The notes under the pieces: model-generated | The model's database searches: none | Told to the model about the DNA's origin: nothing | The model's input: the letters and a program-made list of their open reading frames with translations, nothing else | Shown: piece by piece, positions 53,672-61,606 of the stretch | Layout of the letters: every line of letters starts with the position of its first letter | How positions within the stretch are numbered: the first letter of the stretch is position 1 | Assembly: GCA_965267405.1 (NCBI GenBank) | Contig: OZ253954.1 | Span: 2,852,001-2,916,000, forward strand | Source of the DNA: JAPPOI01 sp028818055 | GTDB taxonomy: Bacteria; Pseudomonadota; Alphaproteobacteria; Rhodobacterales; Rhodobacteraceae | Direction: 5' to 3' | DNA: 64,000 nucleotides | Position numbers and translations under genes: made by a program

Positions 53672-56600
53672 ATGGGCGGTCGTTCAAAGTCTCAAACCGT
53701 TGGCTACCGATATTCGCTCGGGGCGCATCTTGCGCTCTGTCACGGACCTGTGGACGCGATCCGTGAAATCCGGGTCGATGACCGCACGGCCTGGTCGATC
53801 GGCACCGGACAGAGCAGTTCCGCCGGGACCGGCGTCGGCGCGTTGGCAAGCTACGGCACGGTATCGGGTATGTCCGCCGCCGCGGCCGCAGAAGGCGACA
53901 GCGTTGCGCAGATCCAGTTCCCGGGCACGCTCGGCGGTGTCCGGCTCGGCCAGAGTTATGACCTACAGCTTCTGACAGACAACACGACCCGAACCGTGAC
54001 CGTGCAGGCCGTAAGCTATGATGCGAGCGCTGGCGCAACCACGTGGCTCGTCGAGCCCGGCGCCACGGCGTTCACAGCCCAATCGGCAGCGGTGTCGGAT
54101 GCGGCCAGTGTGCCGAGCCTGAACGGCGGGGCTGCAGGCGGACGCATCCGGATCAACAAGCCCAATCTCTTCGGGGGAGAGAAGCGCGAAGGCGGCATTG
54201 TCGGCGACATCGACGTGCTGATGGGCGCACCGACCCAGGCACAGAACGACTATCTCGCGTCACGAGCCGGAGCCGATGTGCCCGGGTATCGCGGGATCTG
54301 CAGCCTCGTTCTGCGGCAGATGTTTCTCGGTCTAAATCCTTATCTGAAGCCATGGTCGGTACGTCTGACGCGGATCCTAAAGGCCGAGGATGGCGGCCCG
54401 CAATGGTATCCCGAAAAAGCACAGATCGTACCAGAAGTCAGGATCGGCGATGCCGCGATCTACATCGCCATGGACGCCTCGGGCTCGATGTCGGGATCGC
54501 GCATGGCGGCGCAGATCGCTGCCGTCTCGCGTCTTGTCGAAGAGATCGGCGAGAACGCTCTCGAACCCAACGACGTCCAGATCGTGACATGGAACTCCTC
54601 CGTTTCCGGCACGATCCTGCGGCGCGACGCCGATGCCACGGCCTATAGCGAACTGAAGGACTGGGTCGACGCGCTCTCGAGTTCTGTGAGCGGCGGGACG
54701 GATTTTGGGGTCGCCGTCAGCCAGGCGGGTACGTTCTTCAATGGTTCGGGCGGCAAACGCCGGATCTTGATCTTTGTCACCGACGGAGAACCGAGCCCGG
54801 CCTCGACCCTTCAGTCGGCGATTGCCACGCTTGCTGGCATCTCGGAGGTCGATGTCTTCGCCTTCAACATCGCGCTCTCGGACACCAGCGCTACCGCCCA
54901 GATCGACAACACGCCCGTCGATGGCGTCCCGGTGGTGCCGCCGGGCGATCCTGATGCGCTGGTGGCCTCGCTGCGTGCGGCCTTCGGGCAAGGCCCCGAC
55001 ATGAACCCCGCGCATATCATCCGGGAGTGCCTGACCAATGGCGACTGGGGGCTGGGGCATACGTTCTCTGACATCGGACCCAGTTTTGCCATTGCCGCGG
55101 ATGCGCTCTTCTCCGAGGGCTTTGGTCTCTCGCTCCTATGGCAACGAGAGTCGACCATCGAGGATTTCATCGCCGACGTGCTGAAGCACATCGACGCCTA
55201 TCTCTATGTGGATCGCCGCTCGGGCCGCTGGGAGTTGCGGCTGATCCGCGCTGATTATGACCCCGAGATCCTGCCGGTGTTCGATGAGACCAATGTCATC
55301 GATTGGGGCGAGCTGGGACGCCGCGAGGCTGCTGATCTCGTGAACTCGGTGACGGCGAAGTTTTCCGACGCCCGCACCGACCAGACTGGTTCGGTCAGCG
55401 TGACCGACACCGCGCTTGTCCAGGACCTCGGTCAGGTGGTCAGCGCCACGGTCGATTACCCGGGCATTCGCTTTGAGTCCCTGGCCGTGCGGGTCGCCGA
55501 ACGGGACTTGCGGGCGCTCTCCGCCCCGATCCTGTCGGGCGAGATCATGGTCAGCCGTGCCGGCGCAAATCTCGATCCAGGCGATGTGATCGTGTTGTCA
55601 AACCCGAGACGCGGGCTTGACGGTGTTGTGGTCCGCATCGTTGAGATCGACCATGGCAACGGGCGCGCCAATGGCGTGCGCCTCAAGATCGCCGAGGATG
55701 TCTTCGGGCTTGGCGAGACCGCCCTAGTCGGCGGCGAAAGCGGCGATCCCGGAAGCATGATACTGCCGCCCAAGCCGCTGACGCGCCGCTGGGTGGCGGA
55801 AGCGCCATACTGGTTGCTGGTCCAGGAGTTGGGCCATGCGCAAGCCGATGCGCTTCTCGAAGATGACCCCGATGCAGGTGCCATCGTCGCGGCTGGGGAA
55901 CGTCCTTCAGCTGACGCGCTTTCTGCACAGGTCTGGAGTGATAGCGGGGCGGGGTACACGCTCCAAGAAGCGGTCGAGTTCGTTCCAACGGCACTGCTGA
56001 TCTCGGATGTCAGCGACGATCCGGCCGAAAGCGTGCTGACCGTCGGGAACTGGACCGGGCTTGGAGACGTGGCCATCGGCACGCTGGCCGCGATCGGCGA
56101 CGAGCTGGTTCGGATCGACGGGGTCAGTGCCACGGCGCTGAGCGTCGGGCGCGGGTGTCTCGATACGGTCCCGCAAGCCCATCCCGCAGGCACACCGGTC
56201 ATCTGCTGGCAGCAGCTGGCGAATGCGTCCGAGGCGGGGTTCGCCGCGGGGGAGACAGTGTCAATCAAGATGCTGCCCGAGACCGGCTTCGGCACGCTTC
56301 CACTCGCACAGGCGCCCGAAGATGCCGTGACGCTGACCAGCCGCGCCATCCGGCCGCTGCCACCCGGCGATTTGCGCGGCAACGGTTTGTCGGTCGTAAA
56401 CCCGAACGTGTTGAATCTCGGGCCGGTCCTGCTGACCTGGTCCCATCGCGACAGGCTCACCCAGACCAGCAGCGTATTCGATGCCTATGACGCGGCCGAC
56501 ATTGGGCCAGAGCCTGGTGTCACCTATGCGGTTGAGATCCGCTGGGTCGATCCCGACACCGACGCGACGCTGGAACCACCAGCTGCCGTGATTGATGTGG

Positions 56601-57064
56601 GCGCCGCTAACAGCTTGACGCTGACCAAGGAGGATGTGCCGATCCTCGCAGCGCCGACTGGGACAAAGCATTTCGAGGTGCGCGTGCAGGCGCGACGTAC
56701 GACCGGAACGATCAGCTATGAGGCGTGGCAAGCCCGCTCGATCCGGCTCTTCATGCCCGATGGCATCAAGGTGGCCGAGGTTTCAACCTGGACCGAGATC
56801 GGGGCCGACGTGCGTCTGACGGTCGCCGAGACAGCGATCTTCCTCGATCACGGCGGGGCGGTGCAGCTGACCATCGCAGAGGCGCAGCTCTGGCTCGGCT
56901 TTGGCAGCGACGCGCGCTTGTCTGCGGTCAGCGCAGAGATCTGGACAGGGTTCGGCAGCGATGCACGTCTCACCATTCCGGACATCGACATTTTCAACGA
57001 ATGGGGCGGCCAGTCCCGTCTCACGGCCGCCGAGGCCGCTCTCTACATTGAGGTACTCCCATGA
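53672..57064 (+). CDS. Tail-tip/host-specificity protein with inserted vWA domain
   Basis: A 1,130-residue protein. The hub part resembles the host-specificity proteins of siphophages and gene transfer agents (GPVDAIREIRVDDR, LTRILKAEDGGPQWYPEKAQI, MNPAHIIRECLTNGDWGLG, EDFIADVLKHIDAYLYVDRRSG). Between PEKAQI and MNPAHI is a von Willebrand A domain (about residues 262-440) with an intact MIDAS start D268-x-S270-x-S272 (DASGSMSG) and IFVTDGEPS. The C-terminal 100 residues contain four repeats (IGADVRLTVAE, HGGAVQLTIAE, FGSDARLSAVS, FGSDARLTIPD). It probably binds the host surface. Confidence 0.9.
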   Translation: MGGRSKSQTVGYRYSLGAHLALCHGPVDAIREIRVDDRTAWSIGTGQSSSAGTGVGALASYGTVSGMSAAAAAEGDSVAQIQFPGTLGGVRLGQSYDLQLLTDNTTRTVTVQAVSYDASAGATTWLVEPGATAFTAQSAAVSDAASVPSLNGGAAGGRIRINKPNLFGGEKREGGIVGDIDVLMGAPTQAQNDYLASRAGADVPGYRGICSLVLRQMFLGLNPYLKPWSVRLTRILKAEDGGPQWYPEKAQIVPEVRIGDAAIYIAMDASGSMSGSRMAAQIAAVSRLVEEIGENALEPNDVQIVTWNSSVSGTILRRDADATAYSELKDWVDALSSSVSGGTDFGVAVSQAGTFFNGSGGKRRILIFVTDGEPSPASTLQSAIATLAGISEVDVFAFNIALSDTSATAQIDNTPVDGVPVVPPGDPDALVASLRAAFGQGPDMNPAHIIRECLTNGDWGLGHTFSDIGPSFAIAADALFSEGFGLSLLWQRESTIEDFIADVLKHIDAYLYVDRRSGRWELRLIRADYDPEILPVFDETNVIDWGELGRREAADLVNSVTAKFSDARTDQTGSVSVTDTALVQDLGQVVSATVDYPGIRFESLAVRVAERDLRALSAPILSGEIMVSRAGANLDPGDVIVLSNPRRGLDGVVVRIVEIDHGNGRANGVRLKIAEDVFGLGETALVGGESGDPGSMILPPKPLTRRWVAEAPYWLLVQELGHAQADALLEDDPDAGAIVAAGERPSADALSAQVWSDSGAGYTLQEAVEFVPTALLISDVSDDPAESVLTVGNWTGLGDVAIGTLAAIGDELVRIDGVSATALSVGRGCLDTVPQAHPAGTPVICWQQLANASEAGFAAGETVSIKMLPETGFGTLPLAQAPEDAVTLTSRAIRPLPPGDLRGNGLSVVNPNVLNLGPVLLTWSHRDRLTQTSSVFDAYDAADIGPEPGVTYAVEIRWVDPDTDATLEPPAAVIDVGAANSLTLTKEDVPILAAPTGTKHFEVRVQARRTTGTISYEAWQARSIRLFMPDGIKVAEVSTWTEIGADVRLTVAETAIFLDHGGAVQLTIAEAQLWLGFGSDARLSAVSAEIWTGFGSDARLTIPDIDIFNEWGGQSRLTAAEAALYIEVLP

Positions 57065-58056
57065 GCCACATCCTCCATCTTGGACACCAGGTCACGGACC
57101 TTGCGGGCGTCGAGGGCCGCATCAGCACCGACGCCGCGGGGTTCGATGCCGATCTCGACGTCAACTGCATCAAGATCACTACGACCGAAACGGCCTCTGT
57201 CCCGTTCTCGGCCTCCTGGGGACAGCCCACCGGCGATGTTTGGCTTGGCTTTCGCTATCGATCGCCGGCCAATAGCGGCCACATCATCGGCACCGACGGC
57301 ACCTTCCTGGAATTCTACGATGATGCGAATGCGCTGATCGCGCGTGTCCGAACCGAGCGCGACGATGAGAAATACCACGCGATGGCAATGGGCGACACCA
57401 ATGTGGACGGCGGGTCATCCTTCATTGCGGCGTCCGGTCAAGCCTATTGGGTGGATGTACGTGTGCAGGTGGGTGCAGACATCACCATCGAGTTCTATGT
57501 CGATGGCGTGCTTCAGAGCAGCGCTACCGCGCCGAACACCGGAGCCAAGGGAAAGCCGGTCCGATGCATCTGGAAGAACCACGGGCTGCACGACTATTAC
57601 ACCAACACCACCTGTTACTACGCACACATCGCGGTGCTCGATGGGGTTTCGACCATTGGCCGACGCTTTGCACGGCGCACACCCGACCTGGTCGCGACCT
57701 ATGATGCCTTCTCAGGCGGCGTCGATGCCGTGAAGGACGGCGACATCGCCACCCGTGCGGCGAGCGATATTGCCGGTCAACGTATGTCGTTTTCGCTGGC
57801 AGGTCCAACGGGACCCGCTGGGGCCTCGACCATCGCTGGCGTGCATGTGAAACAGCTGGCCCAGCTTGGCACGGCCGGGCCGACTGGCATTGCGGGGTTC
57901 CTGAGGATCGGCGGCGTCGACTACGACGCAATCCCCGGTATGCCATCCGCCGATATGCCGTCGCCGGTCTATTCGACGTGGGACGTAAACCCGGCGGACA
58001 GCACGCCCTGGACCACGGCCGAGCTGCCGACCGAGGTCGGGATTATCTCGTCTTGA
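57061..58056 (+). CDS. Tail fibre-like / lectin-like protein
   Basis: A 331-residue protein coupled to the tip gene. Residues 1-215 are beta-rich and look like a concanavalin-type lectin fold (VWLGFRYRSPANSGHIIGTDGTFLEFYDD, YWVDVRVQVGADITIEFYVDGVLQ, THIAVLDG-like). The rest is a Gly/Ala-rich, possibly fibrous tail (FSLAGPTGPAGASTIAGVHVKQLAQ). It probably contacts surface sugars. The assignment is from position and pattern. Confidence 0.75.
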   Translation: MSHILHLGHQVTDLAGVEGRISTDAAGFDADLDVNCIKITTTETASVPFSASWGQPTGDVWLGFRYRSPANSGHIIGTDGTFLEFYDDANALIARVRTERDDEKYHAMAMGDTNVDGGSSFIAASGQAYWVDVRVQVGADITIEFYVDGVLQSSATAPNTGAKGKPVRCIWKNHGLHDYYTNTTCYYAHIAVLDGVSTIGRRFARRTPDLVATYDAFSGGVDAVKDGDIATRAASDIAGQRMSFSLAGPTGPAGASTIAGVHVKQLAQLGTAGPTGIAGFLRIGGVDYDAIPGMPSADMPSPVYSTWDVNPADSTPWTTAELPTEVGIISS

Positions 58057-58082
58057 CGCCACCTCGAGCTGATCAGGGCGAC

Positions 58083-58343
58083 ATGCGAATGTCCGAAATT
58101 GAATTCCAGGCCATGCTGACGCGCGCTGCCGAAGCAGGGGCCAAACGCGCGCTGGCCGATGCTGGGATCGATGGCAAGGACGCAGCCCTCGATATTCGCG
58201 ATCTCCGTTCACTCTTGGACTGCATCCGTTTCGTACGGCGCACGGCCGTTCAGACAGCGGTACATCTCATCACCACCGGCGTGATGCTGGCGCTCCTCGC
58301 CGGGATTGCACTGAAGCTCAAGATCTTCGGCGGATCGCCGTAG
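58083..58343 (+). CDS. DUF6127-like small membrane protein
   Basis: An 86-residue protein. The start at ATG 58083 (CAGGGCG upstream) is preferred; ATG 58089 and TTG 58053 are alternatives. A helical N-terminus (FQAMLTRAAEAGAKRALADAGI, LRSLLDCIRFVRRTAVQT) precedes one membrane segment (AVHLITTGVMLALLAGIALKL). It could be a holin-like protein, given the lysis genes that follow. Confidence 0.78.
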   Translation: MRMSEIEFQAMLTRAAEAGAKRALADAGIDGKDAALDIRDLRSLLDCIRFVRRTAVQTAVHLITTGVMLALLAGIALKLKIFGGSP

Positions 58344-58374
58344 CCGAGCAAACGAACGAACAATCCGACAAATC

Positions 58375-58407
58375 AAACCCGCCTTGGTGGCGGGTTTCTT
58401 CGTTTCT
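58375..58407 (+). terminator. Terminator between structural and lysis genes
   Basis: A perfect 9-bp stem, AAACCCGCC (58375-58383) and GGCGGGTTT (58389-58397), followed by CTTCGTTTCT. It would stop or weaken read-through from the tail operon into the lysis genes. Confidence 0.7.
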
Positions 58408-58417
58408 GGAGGGAAGC

Positions 58418-59092
58418 ATGACCACGACCTTTTACGACCATTGGCGCGACGTGCCGGACGACACCTGGCGCTGGCCCAACTTCGCGCCCGCCGAAATTGC
58501 TTGCCGCGGTACCGGAAAACTGCTCGTCAACGAACCGGCGCTCGACAAGCTGCAGGCGCTGCGCGACCGGCTGGGCAAGCCGCTGATCGTGCGCTCGGCC
58601 TACCGCAGTCCGGAACACAACCGTGCTGTTGGCGGTGCCACCCGGTCCAAGCACATGGATGGTGCGGCTTTCGACATCGCCATGGCGAACCACGATCCGG
58701 TAGCGTTCGAAGCAGCGGCACGCGCTGTCGGGTTCCTTGGGTTCGGTTTCTATCCGCGCTCGGGGTTTTTGCACATCGACCTCGGCCCAGCCCGCCAGTG
58801 GGGCGCGCGCTTCCCGGTTCGGGCGGCCGCATTTGCGGAGGACGTCCAACCGGCCCGAGAAGTGTTGGCCAAGAGCCGAACCATGAAGGGAGGTGGCACG
58901 GCAGGAGTGGCGACGCTGGGTGCGGCGGGAGTCGAAGTAGCACAGAGCGTCCTGTCCGAGACCCAGACCGCTATCCTGCCGCTAATTCCGTATCTCGACA
59001 CGCTTCGCTGGGTATTCATCGCGGTGGCCCTCGGTGGCATCGCGGTCACGATCTACGCCCGCCTCGACGACTGGGGCCGGGGACAGCGATGA
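58418..59092 (+). CDS. M15-family peptidase endolysin with C-terminal membrane segment
   Basis: A 224-residue protein. Residues 1-135 are a D-Ala-D-Ala-type M15 peptidase: zinc ligands H79 and D86 in SKHMDGAAFDIAM and H119 in GFLHIDLG, plus IVRSAYRSPEHNRAVGG. After a linker is a hydrophobic helix (LRWVFIAVALGGIAVTIYA, about 197-216). It should cleave peptidoglycan cross-links at lysis. The membrane anchor is unusual for a soluble endolysin and suggests a holin- or SAR-like role at the C-terminal end. Confidence 0.9.
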   Translation: MTTTFYDHWRDVPDDTWRWPNFAPAEIACRGTGKLLVNEPALDKLQALRDRLGKPLIVRSAYRSPEHNRAVGGATRSKHMDGAAFDIAMANHDPVAFEAAARAVGFLGFGFYPRSGFLHIDLGPARQWGARFPVRAAAFAEDVQPAREVLAKSRTMKGGGTAGVATLGAAGVEVAQSVLSETQTAILPLIPYLDTLRWVFIAVALGGIAVTIYARLDDWGRGQR

Positions 59093-59346
59093 TCGCCTAC
59101 ATTCTCGGCGGGATCGCCGCTGCTCCATGGGCAAGAGTCGCGCTCCGCTACGGCGCCGCAGCCTTCGCGATCCTTCTGTTCCTGCTTGCCCTGCGCCGCT
59201 CAGGCGAGCGCGTCGGTCGTTTGGCGGAACGCCTACATACCAGGGAGAAAGCCATTGAAGTTCAGCGAGGGATGCTGGAGGCGGCTGCTCGCCGTCCTCG
59301 TAGCCGCGACGAGCTTGTTGACCGGTTGCGCGACGGCAGGTTTTGA
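59089..59346 (+). CDS. Inner-membrane spanin-like protein (Rz-like)
   Basis: An 85-residue protein overlapping the endolysin stop (ATGA). One N-terminal membrane segment (RVALRYGAAAFAILLFLLALRRSG) is followed by a charged coiled-coil part (ERVGRLAERLHTREKAIEVQRGMLEAAARR). This is the layout of an i-spanin. The lipoprotein gene begins inside it in another frame. Confidence 0.8.
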   Translation: MIAYILGGIAAAPWARVALRYGAAAFAILLFLLALRRSGERVGRLAERLHTREKAIEVQRGMLEAAARRPRSRDELVDRLRDGRF

Positions 59347-59521
59347 AGCTGGCGGCGTGGCAGCGTGTCCGCCGGTCGTCGAATACAGCAGGGAGTTTCA
59401 GGCACGGGCGGCCGAAGAATTGGCGATGCTGCCGGACGGATCGGCCGTTGTCGAGATGATGCGGGACTATGCTGTGATGCGCGAGCAGTCGCGCGCGTGT
59501 GGGGCAGTGCATTGGGACTGA
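59255..59521 (+). CDS. Outer-membrane spanin-like lipoprotein (Rz1-like)
   Basis: An 88-residue protein from TTG 59255, supported by GGGAG eight bases upstream. The signal ends in lipobox L-L-T-G-C (RRLLAVLVAATSLLTGC). The mature part holds CPPVVEYSREFQARAAEELAMLP. It overlaps the Rz-like gene by 92 bases in a different frame, as embedded spanin pairs do. An upstream ATG at 59186 would destroy the signal, so TTG is chosen. Confidence 0.82.
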   Translation: MKFSEGCWRRLLAVLVAATSLLTGCATAGFEAGGVAACPPVVEYSREFQARAAEELAMLPDGSAVVEMMRDYAVMREQSRACGAVHWD

Positions 59522-59596
59522 CGCTTAGTGGCTGAATTGTTTTCAGCTGCATCCGAAGGTGGTAATGGCCGCCGCAACTCCAATGTATGTCGAGAG

Positions 59597-61549
59597 CTAC
59601 GCAGCTTCGGAGTTCAAAATCTCAGATTTCACGTATGCTTGGAACTCAACTATGGCGGTGAAGCATCGGAATCCAGCCGAGCTAGCCAATGCCAAAACTT
59701 CCGCGGGTTCGTTCAGCAATATGACAACGGGTCCCGTTAACCCGGGCTGAAGGCCGTTTGGCCACGCCAGATCAAAGACAGCTTTTTGCGCGCCGGTTTC
59801 CGCGTCAGCGTAGTCGTAGGCTACCAGTCCACGTGTTAGGCCTTGATCTTCCACCCACTGGTTCAGTGTTTCCAACTCTTGTTCTTCGGCTTCGCTGGTT
59901 ATTCCACCGATCGGTTTGGAAGTCGGCGCAACGGGAGGTGTCGTTGCACCCGCCAACCATTGCGTGTCGCCATGCAAAAGTTCTTTGAATCTCTTGTTTG
60001 CTTCATCGGCAAGTAGGGTCTTCCTTGCTTCAAGGAAGTCGAGATAGCGTTCGATCTTCCAAAGCGCGGGGTCCATTGGGATCCATTGTGACGCCAATGC
60101 GCCGGGGTGTTTCGTTTCCACCTCGGGAAAATAATCCTCGGGTAGCCGGTCGCTGATGTTCAGGTTTGTGTCTTTGGTGAGGAAGCAGAAATTCGACAAC
60201 GCGTTCACTTCGGCGCGGCGGTATTCCCGTTTGTACAGCTGAGCTTTTGGGAAGATGTGGTGAACTTCCAGACGGCTCATTTTGCCAAGCATGTTTGCCT
60301 TGAGCGCCAAACCTGTTCCCCAATCGGACGCTTCGCCCATACGGGTAAGCATATAAAGAACGGGATAGAACCGAGCGCCAAGGCTCCATCCGGTGAAGTG
60401 GCCCGGTTCGACTCTCAGGCCTCCGTGCCAGAGGCGCAACTGTCCTATGAGCGCATCCAGGCCGCCATTAGGTCCTTCGAGAGCGGCCAGATCCTGGTCA
60501 ATGACCGTTTCTGTCGAGCCCGAGAAGCGGCCCCACATTCCAGCTTGTGCGAACCAGAACAGCAGCTTGTCGCGTTCCTTAGCATCAAGGCCGCCGTTCT
60601 TTTTGTCCATATATCGGACCATGACCGGAACCCCGAAACGGCCGAAGAACACTTGGTCGTGGTCAAGGCCGAGCCTTCCGGCAATCAAGTTCAATGAGGT
60701 GTCGATATGCTTTGAGGCTCGTTTCAGGCCATCCTGAATATCGATGGCATCCTTGTCATGTAGATAGCTAAATTTCGCCTCTCCGGTGAGGATGGTGTTC
60801 ACCGACCGCAACAACCAATCGATATTGAAATGGTACCCTGCATCCGACCAATCCTTGATTTTTGCCTTCATGGTATCGCGGGCCTCGGGCCATTCGGCGC
60901 AGATTTTGGCAAGGGCGAGATCGCCCTTTGACAGCTTGGTGCCACCGCTGTTTACGCGGTTGAATATGTCGACGACGACGTCGAGCGTCTTGTCAGCACC
61001 GGTGACTTCTTCGACATGCAAGTCGATATCGGTGATGCTGAGCAGCTTGCTCAGTCGACCCACGAAGTCGCCGACGTTGGAGACGTGTTCAGGGTCAGCT
61101 GAGAGCTGCGCAACAAAGCTGCCAAGGCCCGCGCTTCCGGCCTTCATCAAGGCAGTAACGTCGATCCACAGAGGATCATCCTGCATCTTGATCGGCTGAT
61201 AGAAGGCGAAGGTTTCCGTCCCGAGGTGGAAACGAAGACCCGAAAAGGCCTGAGGGTTTCCATCGAAGAATTTGGGCGGGTGCCCTCTCACAACCCCATA
61301 AAGCGATGTCATCCTCTGCTGGCCATCCAACAGCAATTTGACGATACCCGTAGCGATCGGACCATCACCGCGATGTGTCGCAGTCTTCGCCTCGGTCGCC
61401 CAAACAAGCAGCCCGCCAACGGGATGGCGCCGGTACATTGAATCAAAGAGGCCTCGGACCTGGTCACGGTTCCACACGTAGCCGCGCTGGAACTCCGGCA
61501 GCGCCATGTGCCCGCTGTCAATGTGGTCGAGTATGGTCGAAATTTTCAC
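59597..61549 (-). CDS. DUF262 protein with HNH motif (GmrSD-like)
   Basis: A 650-residue protein from GTG 61549, with GGAG just upstream. The N-terminal DUF262 (ParB-like) domain has FQRGYVWNRDQVRGLFDSMY and the nucleotide-binding DGQQR at 75-79. The C-terminal part has an HNH-like LEVHHIFPKAQLYK (His near 430) and NALSNFCFLTKDTNLNISD. Such proteins act as type IV restriction enzymes on modified DNA (GmrSD, BrxU). It lies 57 bases downstream of brxL in the same direction, so it is probably part of the defence locus. Confidence 0.9.
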   Translation of the reverse strand: MKISTILDHIDSGHMALPEFQRGYVWNRDQVRGLFDSMYRRHPVGGLLVWATEAKTATHRGDGPIATGIVKLLLDGQQRMTSLYGVVRGHPPKFFDGNPQAFSGLRFHLGTETFAFYQPIKMQDDPLWIDVTALMKAGSAGLGSFVAQLSADPEHVSNVGDFVGRLSKLLSITDIDLHVEEVTGADKTLDVVVDIFNRVNSGGTKLSKGDLALAKICAEWPEARDTMKAKIKDWSDAGYHFNIDWLLRSVNTILTGEAKFSYLHDKDAIDIQDGLKRASKHIDTSLNLIAGRLGLDHDQVFFGRFGVPVMVRYMDKKNGGLDAKERDKLLFWFAQAGMWGRFSGSTETVIDQDLAALEGPNGGLDALIGQLRLWHGGLRVEPGHFTGWSLGARFYPVLYMLTRMGEASDWGTGLALKANMLGKMSRLEVHHIFPKAQLYKREYRRAEVNALSNFCFLTKDTNLNISDRLPEDYFPEVETKHPGALASQWIPMDPALWKIERYLDFLEARKTLLADEANKRFKELLHGDTQWLAGATTPPVAPTSKPIGGITSEAEEQELETLNQWVEDQGLTRGLVAYDYADAETGAQKAVFDLAWPNGLQPGLTGPVVILLNEPAEVLALASSAGFRCFTAIVEFQAYVKSEILNSEAA

Positions 61550-61606
61550 GGGGCTTCTCCAAAAAAAAATCAGTTACGCATGCGCTGGCTGGGCAAGTGT
61601 CCTTGT

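Noticed and set aside
43465..58343. Gene transfer agent instead of prophage
   Set aside because: Early, repressor, replication and lambda-type packaging genes are all present, which GTAs lack; only parts of the tail resemble GTA genes.
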